This document shows, one piece after another, positions 15,060-20,421 of a DNA stretch of 20,421 nt. Source of the DNA: Clostridiales bacterium UBA4706 (GTDB lineage: Bacteria; Bacillota; Clostridia; Oscillospirales; Oscillospiraceae). Made by a program: the position numbers and the translations under genes. The stretch lies in the NCBI GenBank assembly GCA_002404605.1, contig DHKA01000025.1:1-20421 (forward strand), read 5' to 3'. Within the stretch, counting starts at the first letter, position 1. Each line of letters opens with the position of its first letter. A model generated the notes under the pieces. That model ran no database searches and was not told the origin of the DNA. It was given only the letters and a program-made list of their open reading frames with translations.

Positions 15060-15917
15060 ATGCTTGGAAATCATCTGCTCGGTCTGTATGAGAAGGCGCT
15101 CCCGCCGGAGCTTAGCTGGGAGGAGCGGCTGCGCGCGGTAAAGGAACTCGGCTTTGATTATCTGGAGATCTCCATCGACGAAACGGACGAGCGCCTTTCC
15201 CGGCTCGACTGGACAAGCAAGGAGTGCGATGCGCTGCACCGCGCCATGCGCGAAACGGGCGTTCCCATCCAGTCGATGTGCTTGAGCGGCCACCGGCGCT
15301 TCCCCTACGGCAGCGCCGATCCAGCGATCCGCGCACGCGCGCACGAGATCACGGAAAAGGCCGTGCTGTTCGCGCGAGAGTTCGGCATCCGCGTCATTCA
15401 GCTCGCCGGATACGACGTTTACTATGAGCCGTCCACGCCGGAGAGCCTGCGGCTTTTTGAAGAGGGGCTGCGCAGCGCGTGCGAGACCGCCGAAAAGTAC
15501 CAGGTCATGCTCGCCATGGAGATCATGGATACGCCGCTTATGAGCAGCATTACCCGGTATTTGAAATACAAAGCCGTTCTCCCCTCGCCGTGGTTCACGG
15601 TCTACCCCGACATCGGCAATCTCTCCGCCTGGGGCAACGACACCGCCGCGGAGATCTCGCTCGGGCGAAACGGCATGGTCGGCGTCCATCTCAAGGATAC
15701 GCTCGCCGTGACGGAGGATTTCCCCGGCAAGTTCAAATGCGTCCCCTTCGGCAGCGGATGCGTGGACTTTCCGGCCTGTCTCGGCCAGCTCGAACGCGAA
15801 GGCTACCGCGGGCCGTACATGATCGAAATGTGGTACGCGCCCGGACAGGACTGGAGAGCGGAGATCACGAACGCGCGGAAGTTCATGGAAGAAAAATTTG
15901 CCGCGGCGATGAAATAA
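15060..15917 (+). CDS. ulaE: L-ribulose-5-phosphate 3-epimerase (UlaE/SgbU family)
   Basis: The 285-residue TIM-barrel product matches enterobacterial UlaE closely along its whole length: GLYEKALP, ISIDETDERLSRLDW (37-51), SMCLSGHRRFP (72-82), IQLAGYDVYY (113-122), LAMEIMD (151-157) and YPDIGNLSAW (182-191). Metal ligands are E154, D184, H210 and E256 (IEMW). UlaE and SgbU interconvert L-xylulose-5-phosphate and L-ribulose-5-phosphate in ascorbate and L-xylulose/L-lyxose use. The ATG at 15060 follows GGAAAGGAG, which overlaps the stop of the regulator gene, so the two are translationally linked. Here it stands without ulaD, ulaF or a kinase. With rhaA in the divergent operon it points to an L-pentose route. 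A 3-epimerase acting on another ketose or ketose phosphate is the main alternative. Confidence 0.92.
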   Translation: MLGNHLLGLYEKALPPELSWEERLRAVKELGFDYLEISIDETDERLSRLDWTSKECDALHRAMRETGVPIQSMCLSGHRRFPYGSADPAIRARAHEITEKAVLFAREFGIRVIQLAGYDVYYEPSTPESLRLFEEGLRSACETAEKYQVMLAMEIMDTPLMSSITRYLKYKAVLPSPWFTVYPDIGNLSAWGNDTAAEISLGRNGMVGVHLKDTLAVTEDFPGKFKCVPFGSGCVDFPACLGQLEREGYRGPYMIEMWYAPGQDWRAEITNARKFMEEKFAAAMK

Positions 15918-15925
15918 GAAAGCGC

Positions 15926-15968
15926 AAGCGCCCGACGGGTCAATGATCCGTCGGGCGCTTTTGTTTGT
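15926..15968. terminator. rho-independent terminator after the epimerase gene
   Basis: A perfect 13-bp stem (15926-15938 with 15948-15960, AAGCGCCCGACGG type) around a 9-base loop is followed by TTTTGTTTG on the plus strand. On the minus strand the hairpin is followed by GCGCTTTCTTATTT, so it may also act, less well, for the convergent dipeptidase gene. Confidence 0.88.
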
Positions 15969-15977
15969 GCGGAATGA

Positions 15978-16034
15978 CAATCCCTCAGTCAGCGGCTTTG
16001 CCGCTGACAGCTCCCTTTACACAAGGGAGCCTTT
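15978..16034. repeat. two-hairpin intergenic repeat element (Oscillospiraceae type)
   Basis: Two consecutive hairpins fill the space between convergent genes. GTCAGCGGC-TTT-GCCGCTGAC covers 15988-16008 and GCTCCCTT-TACAC-AAGGGAGC covers 16010-16030, flanked by AATCCCT and CTTT. From memory, near-identical elements (CAGTC..hairpin..GACAGCTCCCTT..AAGGGAGCC) are scattered in many copies through Faecalibacterium/Subdoligranulum-type genomes. Only one copy is in this window, so repetition is not shown here. Its role may be transcript ends or a non-autonomous mobile element. Confidence 0.65.
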
Positions 16035-16040
16035 AGAGCG

Positions 16041-17423
16041 TCAGTATTGCAGAAGCAGGGCATGCCGCGTCTCACGGCAGGTCTCTATGGCGGAGGCGAG
16101 CACGGCGCGGTCAAACTTTGTACGCGCGGCGCGGCGCTCGCCCTCCGGAAGCTGCGCCATATCCCGGCTGTGGGCGGCAAGGATCGCCGCGGCGTGCGCT
16201 TCCCACTCGCGCTTTGCTTTTCCCGTGATCTCCATATGCTTGGCAAAGCGCCGCTGCGTCAGAATGCAGAGCTCCTTGAACTCCCAGAAGAGCGAGGCAT
16301 GCTCCCCCTCTCCGGGCAGGTATGCCTCGCAGAAAGCGGGCAGGCCGTCGATATCGACATAGAGCGGCATATAAAAGCTCATGCGCGGCGTGGCGATCGC
16401 CGTCCAGAGGACGCTCCCGGTCTCCGGCGTATAGTCCGCCACGATGCTCGAAACCGTACCGCGGCGGCAGAGCGCATAGTCCGGCGTCACGTCTGCAAAC
16501 GGGTCGCCGCCGGGGAGCTTCGTGAGATCGTACTTCGTGCCGTCGTACACGTCGCTGAGCACGTCCATGAGTGTCTGCCGCGTGACGCTCTCCGCCGGGC
16601 GGACGCTGTAGAGTGTTTCATTCTCGTCCTGCGGTTTGCCGGAGATGAGCTCCATGGCGCGCCAGCGGCGGCGCATGTTCATCGCATCGAGCTCCGGCCC
16701 CCACTCGTTGGGGCTTGTTTCCGCGCCGTAGGCGCTCGCAAAGTCGAAATGATGCTCGTCGCCGTCCCACCAGCCCTGCGCGCGGGCATAGTTCGCAAGG
16801 CCCGCGGAGGCGAGAACGTTTGATGTATCCGTCAGATCGGCATCATGCGTGCCGAAAGCGTTCACGCGCACCGACACCTCGTCGTCCGGCACGCGCACGG
16901 CGACCCAGTGGCCGCCCGGCGTGATCTCCAGCACCCAGCCCTCGGACGGGTCAGTGATGGAAAACGTCGCCCCGCTCTGGCAGGTATCCAGCCCCGATGG
17001 GCGCAGACCGTAGTGCGCGACGAGCTCGCCGACGAGCTCCACAGCGCCGCGGGCCGTCTCCGCCCGGCGGAGGATCAGAAGCGGGATATCGTCCGGCTCG
17101 AGCAGCATGCCTTCCCACGGGATCGCCTTGAACGCCATGACGCCCGTACCGGCGACGGATACGCCCTTATCGTTTGTACCGCCCGCCCACGCACGGTCAA
17201 GCGTGCCGATCTCGTACTTGCAGGCGGTATAGAGATAACCGCAGGTCTCCGCGATCTCCGGGATCGTATGCCCGCCAACGAGCGTATATACATCGTCCGG
17301 CGCATGCTTCTGCCGCGGAACGTGCGTAAGGAGGCCGGGCGTATCATCCCAGTCGTCGTTTGCTGCGAGCAGCGCATAGCCGCTGCGCGAAGCTCGGCGG
17401 CCGGCAATAAGGCAGGTACACAT
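16041..17423 (-). CDS. C69 family dipeptidase
   Basis: The 460-residue product has the length of PepD-type dipeptidases (about 470). It begins MCTCLIAGRRAS, like the family ACTTILVGK, so Cys2 should become the N-terminal nucleophile once the initiator methionine is removed. AANDDWDD, AWAGGTNDKGVSVAGT and FSITDPSEGWVLEI are further family segments. C69 enzymes are N-terminal-nucleophile hydrolases that release dipeptides with broad specificity. No signal peptide is present, so it is cytoplasmic and probably recycles peptides. GGAGG (complement of 17434-17438) precedes the ATG at 17423, and a good promoter lies upstream. The gene is monocistronic and convergent with the epimerase. No functional link to either neighbour is evident. 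Confidence 0.9.
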   Translation of the reverse strand: MCTCLIAGRRASRSGYALLAANDDWDDTPGLLTHVPRQKHAPDDVYTLVGGHTIPEIAETCGYLYTACKYEIGTLDRAWAGGTNDKGVSVAGTGVMAFKAIPWEGMLLEPDDIPLLILRRAETARGAVELVGELVAHYGLRPSGLDTCQSGATFSITDPSEGWVLEITPGGHWVAVRVPDDEVSVRVNAFGTHDADLTDTSNVLASAGLANYARAQGWWDGDEHHFDFASAYGAETSPNEWGPELDAMNMRRRWRAMELISGKPQDENETLYSVRPAESVTRQTLMDVLSDVYDGTKYDLTKLPGGDPFADVTPDYALCRRGTVSSIVADYTPETGSVLWTAIATPRMSFYMPLYVDIDGLPAFCEAYLPGEGEHASLFWEFKELCILTQRRFAKHMEITGKAKREWEAHAAAILAAHSRDMAQLPEGERRAARTKFDRAVLASAIETCRETRHALLLQY

Positions 17424-17462
17424 AGGTTCTGTTCCTCCATGTGTTTCGTTTAATTGTCATAA

Positions 17463-17491
17463 AGTATATTCTGGCAGAGGGGCAAAGTCAA
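17463..17491 (-). promoter_or_regulatory. sigma-A promoter of the dipeptidase gene
   Basis: On the minus strand TTGACT (complement of 17486-17491) and TATACT (complement of 17463-17468) are spaced by exactly 17 bases, about 40 bases ahead of the dipeptidase start codon. Confidence 0.82.
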
Positions 17492-17540
17492 GCTGTGGGG
17501 TCGTTCCGTGCGTTTTAGCCGGAAGGATACGAAAAACTGC

Positions 17541-17569
17541 TTGCTTTTTGGCTTCGGCTGTGGTAACAT
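17541..17569 (+). promoter_or_regulatory. sigma-A promoter of secG
   Basis: TTGCTT (17541-17546) and TAACAT (17564-17569) are spaced by 17 bases, about 50 bases before the secG start. It diverges from the dipeptidase promoter, about 50 bases of spacer separating the two -35 boxes. Confidence 0.65.
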
Positions 17570-17617
17570 AGCTAAGCGCAAAAAAGTTTTCTTTTACAAT
17601 AGAAAGGATTGAATCTC

Positions 17618-17857
17618 GTGAACGGTCTTGTTCTTGCTTTCACCATCATCCAGCTCCTCGCCGGCATCTTTCTGATCGTCGTCGTGCTGCTCCAGTCCGG
17701 AAAGAGCTCCGGTCTGTCCGGCGCTGTCGCCGGCGGTGCGGAGACCTTCTTCTCCAAGGGAAAAGCCAAAACGCTTGACGGCACTCTGGCGAAGATGACC
17801 AAGTGGGTCGCGCTCGCGTTCGTCGTTCTCACGCTGGTGCTGAATCTGCTGCACTGA
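17618..17857 (+). CDS. secG: protein translocase subunit SecG
   Basis: The 79-residue product has the SecG layout. A first helix, LVLAFTIIQLLAGIFLIVVV, leads into LLQSGKSSGLSGAVAGGAET, the conserved cytoplasmic loop. FFSKGKAKTLDGTLAKMTKW follows, and then a second helix ending at the C-terminus. SecG joins SecY and SecE in the membrane and assists SecA-driven export. The GTG at 17618 is chosen because AGAAAGGA (17601-17608) lies 9 bases upstream. A TTG at 17609, the start of a longer 82-residue form, would touch that site directly. In many Firmicutes secG is followed by rnr and smpB; here a strong terminator follows at once, so it is a single-gene unit. Confidence 0.93.
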   Translation: MNGLVLAFTIIQLLAGIFLIVVVLLQSGKSSGLSGAVAGGAETFFSKGKAKTLDGTLAKMTKWVALAFVVLTLVLNLLH

Positions 17858-17871
17858 TCCCCGACTTTTCC

Positions 17872-17904
17872 AAAGCCCCGGAAGCGCTGCTTCCGGGGCT
17901 TTTT
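17872..17904 (+). terminator. rho-independent terminator after secG
   Basis: AAAGCCCCGGAAGC (17872-17885) pairs with GCTTCCGGGGCTTT (17889-17902) around a 3-base loop, ending in five Ts (17900-17904). It lies 14 bases after the secG stop. Confidence 0.93.
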
Positions 17905-17971
17905 CATGCGAACCAATCGGACGCCATATTCGTCCTATGATCGTACATTAACTATACCGAGGTGTATTCCC

Positions 17972-19096
17972 ATGAAATTCCAAAAGCAACTCGCGCTTCT
18001 GCTCGTTTTCGCCTGTCTGATCGTGACTGCCGGCTGCGGCGCAACGCCATCTCCAGCTCCGTCCGGCACAAACGCGTCCCCCACGCCCGCCGTTACCGTC
18101 ACGCCCGAACCGACGGCGACGCCCGAACCCTCCCCGACGGCGACGCCGGAGCCGATGTTTACAAATCCGCTGACCGGCGAAAAAACGGACACCGACTACA
18201 GTCAGACGCGCCCCGTGGCTATTATGGTGGAAAACAACTGCTGGGACGATGGCACGCTCATCGCGCAGGGCGGTCTCTCACAGGCTTCCATCGTCTACGA
18301 AATGCAGGTGGAGTCCATCACGCGCAACATGTTTCTCTTTATGGATACGGACGGTCTCAACAATGTTTTCCCCATCCGCAGCGCACGCAGCTATTTTGTG
18401 AGCGCGGCACTCAGCTATGACGCCATTTACGCCCACTGCGGCAAGAGCGGCGAAGGGCTCGAATTTGCCGATACGATGCTCGTCAACTATACGGACGCCG
18501 ACGACATTGAGGTCCACGAGGGAAGCTGCGGCTTCCGCCAGTACGACGCGCCATATTTTGGCGCCGTACACAGCATGACGACGACCGGCGAGCGGCTGCA
18601 AAATCTTTTTGCCCAGTACGGCACACGCACCACGCACCGCACCGACGGCTATGACTACGGTCTCCGCTTCACCAGCGACGCCGCGCCTGTGAACGGCGAG
18701 ACGGCGGACAGCGTCCATGTTGTTTTCCCGACGGGGAAGACCACGGACTTTGCGTATGACGCCGAAAAGGGCGGCTATATGAGCACGCAGTGGAACCGCG
18801 ACTATACGGACGCAAATACCGGCGAGAGTGTCGCATTTGAAAACGTTCTCGTCCTCTACTCCCCCACCGCTGTCGGCATCGACGAGAAAAACCACTCCTC
18901 CATCTACACTTACGACTATCAGGACGCCGGGTATTTCTTCAATGGCGGCTATGCTGAGCCGATCACCTGGAGTCGCGGCAGCGTGAACGAGCCGTTCCGC
19001 TACTACACCGCTGACGGCAGCGAATTGCAGCTCGGCGTCGGGAAAACGTATATTGCATTTGTGTCCGACTATTACGGCGGCGTGAGCTATTCCTGA
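17972..19096 (+). CDS. DUF3048 (YerB-like) lipoprotein, first copy
   Basis: The 374-residue product has a lipoprotein signal peptide (MKFQKQLALLLVF) with VTAGC, giving lipidated Cys22. A Pro/Thr/Glu linker of TPEP units follows (about 30-63), then the DUF3048 region. Landmarks are NPLTGE, RPVAIMVENN, SQASIVYE, FPIRSARSYFV and YDAIYAHCG, with a C-terminal domain ending GVGKTYIAFVSDYYGG. The family, named for Bacillus YerB, is surface-anchored and of unproven function. The ATG at 17972 has GAGGTG 7 bases upstream; an in-frame ATG at 17906 overlaps the secG terminator region and is rejected. A possible -10 TATGAT (17936-17941) has no clear -35. The next gene is its paralogue. Confidence 0.9.
   Translation: MKFQKQLALLLVFACLIVTAGCGATPSPAPSGTNASPTPAVTVTPEPTATPEPSPTATPEPMFTNPLTGEKTDTDYSQTRPVAIMVENNCWDDGTLIAQGGLSQASIVYEMQVESITRNMFLFMDTDGLNNVFPIRSARSYFVSAALSYDAIYAHCGKSGEGLEFADTMLVNYTDADDIEVHEGSCGFRQYDAPYFGAVHSMTTTGERLQNLFAQYGTRTTHRTDGYDYGLRFTSDAAPVNGETADSVHVVFPTGKTTDFAYDAEKGGYMSTQWNRDYTDANTGESVAFENVLVLYSPTAVGIDEKNHSSIYTYDYQDAGYFFNGGYAEPITWSRGSVNEPFRYYTADGSELQLGVGKTYIAFVSDYYGGVSYS
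18091..18155 (+). repeat. TPEP-encoding low-complexity linker
   Basis: Repeated ACGCCCGAACC/ACGGCGACGCC units encode alternating TPEP and TATPEP in the first DUF3048 lipoprotein. It acts as a spacer between the lipid anchor and the folded domain, and is prone to length change by replication slippage. Confidence 0.6.
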
Positions 19097-19105
19097 CCCG
19101 GCGCA

Positions 19106-19134
19106 TTGACACGAAGAGACGGATATAGTATATT
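19106..19134 (+). promoter_or_regulatory. strong sigma-A promoter of the second DUF3048 gene
   Basis: A consensus TTGACA (19106-19111) and TATATT (19129-19134) are spaced by exactly 17 bases. They start 10 bases after the stop of the first copy and 44 bases before the second start codon. Confidence 0.85.
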
Positions 19135-19177
19135 TTCTATGTTCGTTTTGAATTTTTTGCTACTATGAGGTGAAACT

Positions 19178-20341
19178 ATGAAGCGTAAATTTTTGACCGT
19201 ACTTTCTCTGCTTCTCGTATGCACGCTCGTGTTCGGCGCGTGCGCCAGCCGTCCGAACACACCGGCCGAACCGGAAGCATCTTCCACGCCGGAGCCGACC
19301 GCCGAAGCGACCGCGGAGCCTTTGCCCGAACCCACCGCCACGGCAGAATCGACGCCGGAGCCGACCGCCACGCCGGAGCCGACACCCGAAACGCCGCTTG
19401 TGAACCCGCTGACCGGCGAGAGCACAACGAAGGACTACAGCAAGACGCGCCCTGTGGCCATTATGGTGGAAAACAACCGCTGGGACGATACCGGTACGGC
19501 CGTTTTGCAGGGCAGCATCAGCAAGGCCGCTATCGTTTATGAAGCGCAGGTCGAGCAGATCACCCGCAACATGTTCGTTTTCATGGATCTGGACGATGTG
19601 GACAACATCACCCCCATCCGCAGCTGCCGCTCCTACTTCGTCAGCACGGCGCTTTCTTACGATGCGATCTTTGCCCATTGCGGCGAGAGCGCCGACGGTC
19701 TTGAGTACTCCGCGCCGATGCTCGCGAACTACGTGGACAACGATAACATCAATGTAAACGAAGCAAACGGCACCGGCTTCCGTCTTACGGAATACCCCTA
19801 CTTGAGCGGCGTACACAGCATGACGACGACCGGCGAGCGGCTGAAGACATTCATTGCCGAGAATAACACCCGTACCGAGCACAATACCGATTCCTACGAT
19901 TACGGCCTGCGCTTTACCGAGAACGCAGCGCCGACCGACGGCAGCGTTGCCAACAACGTCCGCATCGTGTTCCCCGGCACGAAGATCACGAGCTTTGAGT
20001 ATAAAGCCGACCAGAACGGCTATGTTGGGTTCAACTGGAACGTTTCCATCGACGACGCCAATACAAGCACCCCTGCGGTGTTCCAGAATCTGCTCGTTCT
20101 CGCCACCTATACACAGATCGGTATTGACGATCATTACCACACCGCGATGAGCACCTACGAGTGCGAGGGTACGGGTCTTTTCTTCAACGGCGGCTACTGC
20201 GAGCCCATCACCTGGAAGCGCGGAGCTCTCAACGAGCCGTTCCATTACTACGCCGCTGACGGCACCGAGCTGGAACTCGGCGTCGGTCACACATACATCG
20301 CATTCGTCTCCAGCTCCTACGGCGGAGCCACCTACAACTGA
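19178..20341 (+). CDS. DUF3048 (YerB-like) lipoprotein, second copy
   Basis: The 387-residue product parallels the first copy throughout. Its signal peptide (MKRKFLTVLSLLLV) ends VFGAC with lipidated Cys22. The Pro/Thr/Glu linker is longer (about 27-72). The same DUF3048 landmarks appear: NPLTGE, RPVAIMVENNRWDD, KAAIVYEAQVEQITRNM, TPIRSCRSYFVSTALSYDAI and SGVHSMTTTGERL, with the same kind of C-terminal end. FPIRSAR of copy one is TPIRSCR here, so an extra cysteine is present beside the conserved YDAI-AHCG cysteine. GAGGTG lies 5 bases ahead of the ATG at 19178. Tandem duplication is clear from colinearity. The separate strong promoter lets this copy be expressed independently. Its function is unproven and probably envelope-related. 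Confidence 0.9.
   Translation: MKRKFLTVLSLLLVCTLVFGACASRPNTPAEPEASSTPEPTAEATAEPLPEPTATAESTPEPTATPEPTPETPLVNPLTGESTTKDYSKTRPVAIMVENNRWDDTGTAVLQGSISKAAIVYEAQVEQITRNMFVFMDLDDVDNITPIRSCRSYFVSTALSYDAIFAHCGESADGLEYSAPMLANYVDNDNINVNEANGTGFRLTEYPYLSGVHSMTTTGERLKTFIAENNTRTEHNTDSYDYGLRFTENAAPTDGSVANNVRIVFPGTKITSFEYKADQNGYVGFNWNVSIDDANTSTPAVFQNLLVLATYTQIGIDDHYHTAMSTYECEGTGLFFNGGYCEPITWKRGALNEPFHYYAADGTELELGVGHTYIAFVSSSYGGATYN
19261..19398 (+). repeat. PEPT-encoding repeat linker
   Basis: Direct repeats of a CGCCGGAGCCGACCGCC-like unit (near 19289, 19353 and 19371) encode a TPEPTA-rich linker in the second DUF3048 protein, about twice as long as in the first copy. Confidence 0.65.
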
Positions 20342-20355
20342 GCATGTATTTACGC

Positions 20356-20391
20356 ATGAAAAAAGAACCCCATATGGGGTTCTTTTTTCAT
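20356..20391. terminator. perfect-palindrome terminator after the DUF3048 pair
   Basis: An exact 36-base palindrome without spacer has the centre CCCCATATGGGG and outer A6 and T6 tracts. It makes a T-tailed hairpin on both strands. It ends the plus-strand unit and would also stop transcription entering from the right. The last 30 bases of the window show nothing further. Confidence 0.9.
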
Positions 20392-20421
20392 ATCACAATC
20401 AGCCTGTCGAAAAACGCGGTG

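Noticed and set aside
17906..17971. Earlier in-frame ATG for the first DUF3048 lipoprotein
   Set aside because: It starts two bases after the secG terminator T-tract, would bury the signal peptide behind 22 polar residues, and lacks a Shine-Dalgarno.
19163..20290. Minus-strand open frame of 375 codons opposite the second DUF3048 gene
   Set aside because: Its Gly/Arg-rich stretch is the complement of the repeat linker. It is a shadow of the lipoprotein gene.

Overview
The window looks like a chromosomal segment of a GC-rich Gram-positive gut-type clostridium, most likely Oscillospiraceae (Clostridium leptum group). The reasons are AAAGGAG-type ribosome binding sites, many rho-independent terminators, YerB-like (DUF3048) lipoproteins, GtrA/GT2 envelope genes, a C69 dipeptidase, and a two-hairpin intergenic repeat at 15978-16034 whose wording I recall from that group. 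That assignment is inference. I see no tRNA, rRNA, CRISPR array, transposase or phage gene.

Layout. (1) 106-4094, plus strand: an envelope operon made of a membrane-anchored phosphodiester glycosidase (NAGPA family), a single-pass protein with a long Arg/Glu/Pro repeat tail, a family 2 glycosyltransferase and a GtrA-type membrane protein. It closes with a bidirectional terminator. (2) 4104-13658, minus strand: an eight-gene operon read from right to left. In transcription order it encodes a polyamine-type ABC importer (lipoprotein, two permeases, ATPase), L-rhamnose isomerase, a nucleoside hydrolase family protein, an iron-containing alcohol dehydrogenase and a three-domain ADP-ribosylglycohydrolase family protein. 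(3) 14018-15917, plus strand: a divergent LacI-family regulator and a UlaE/SgbU-type L-ribulose-5-phosphate 3-epimerase. (4) 16041-17423, minus strand: a C69 dipeptidase. (5) 17541-20391, plus strand: secG, then two tandem DUF3048 lipoprotein paralogues, the second with its own strong promoter.

The most interesting part is the LacI-centred divergon (4104-15917). Near-identical 10-11 bp operator-like sites lie on both sides of the 359-base control region. One is downstream of a textbook sigma-A promoter for the importer operon and one is just ahead of the lacI-type gene. RhaA together with UlaE is the enzyme pair used for L-lyxose in enterobacteria (L-lyxose to L-xylulose, then after phosphorylation L-xylulose-5-P to L-ribulose-5-P). 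RhaA plus a lactaldehyde-reducing alcohol dehydrogenase would instead fit rhamnose fermentation. No sugar kinase or aldolase is present.

Two potential glycoside-cleaving enzymes, both with altered active-site motifs, sit in the same operon as an importer of a family that usually binds cationic small molecules. My working hypothesis is import and dismantling of an unusual, probably charged, glycoside or glycosylated amine. Only the gene content and motifs are observed; the substrate is unknown.

Regulatory detail visible in the sequence includes a T-tailed terminator between the binding-protein gene and the permeases, probably giving more binding protein than membrane components, and a strong hairpin inside the operon at 7414-7445 that has its T-tract on the wrong strand for the operon.
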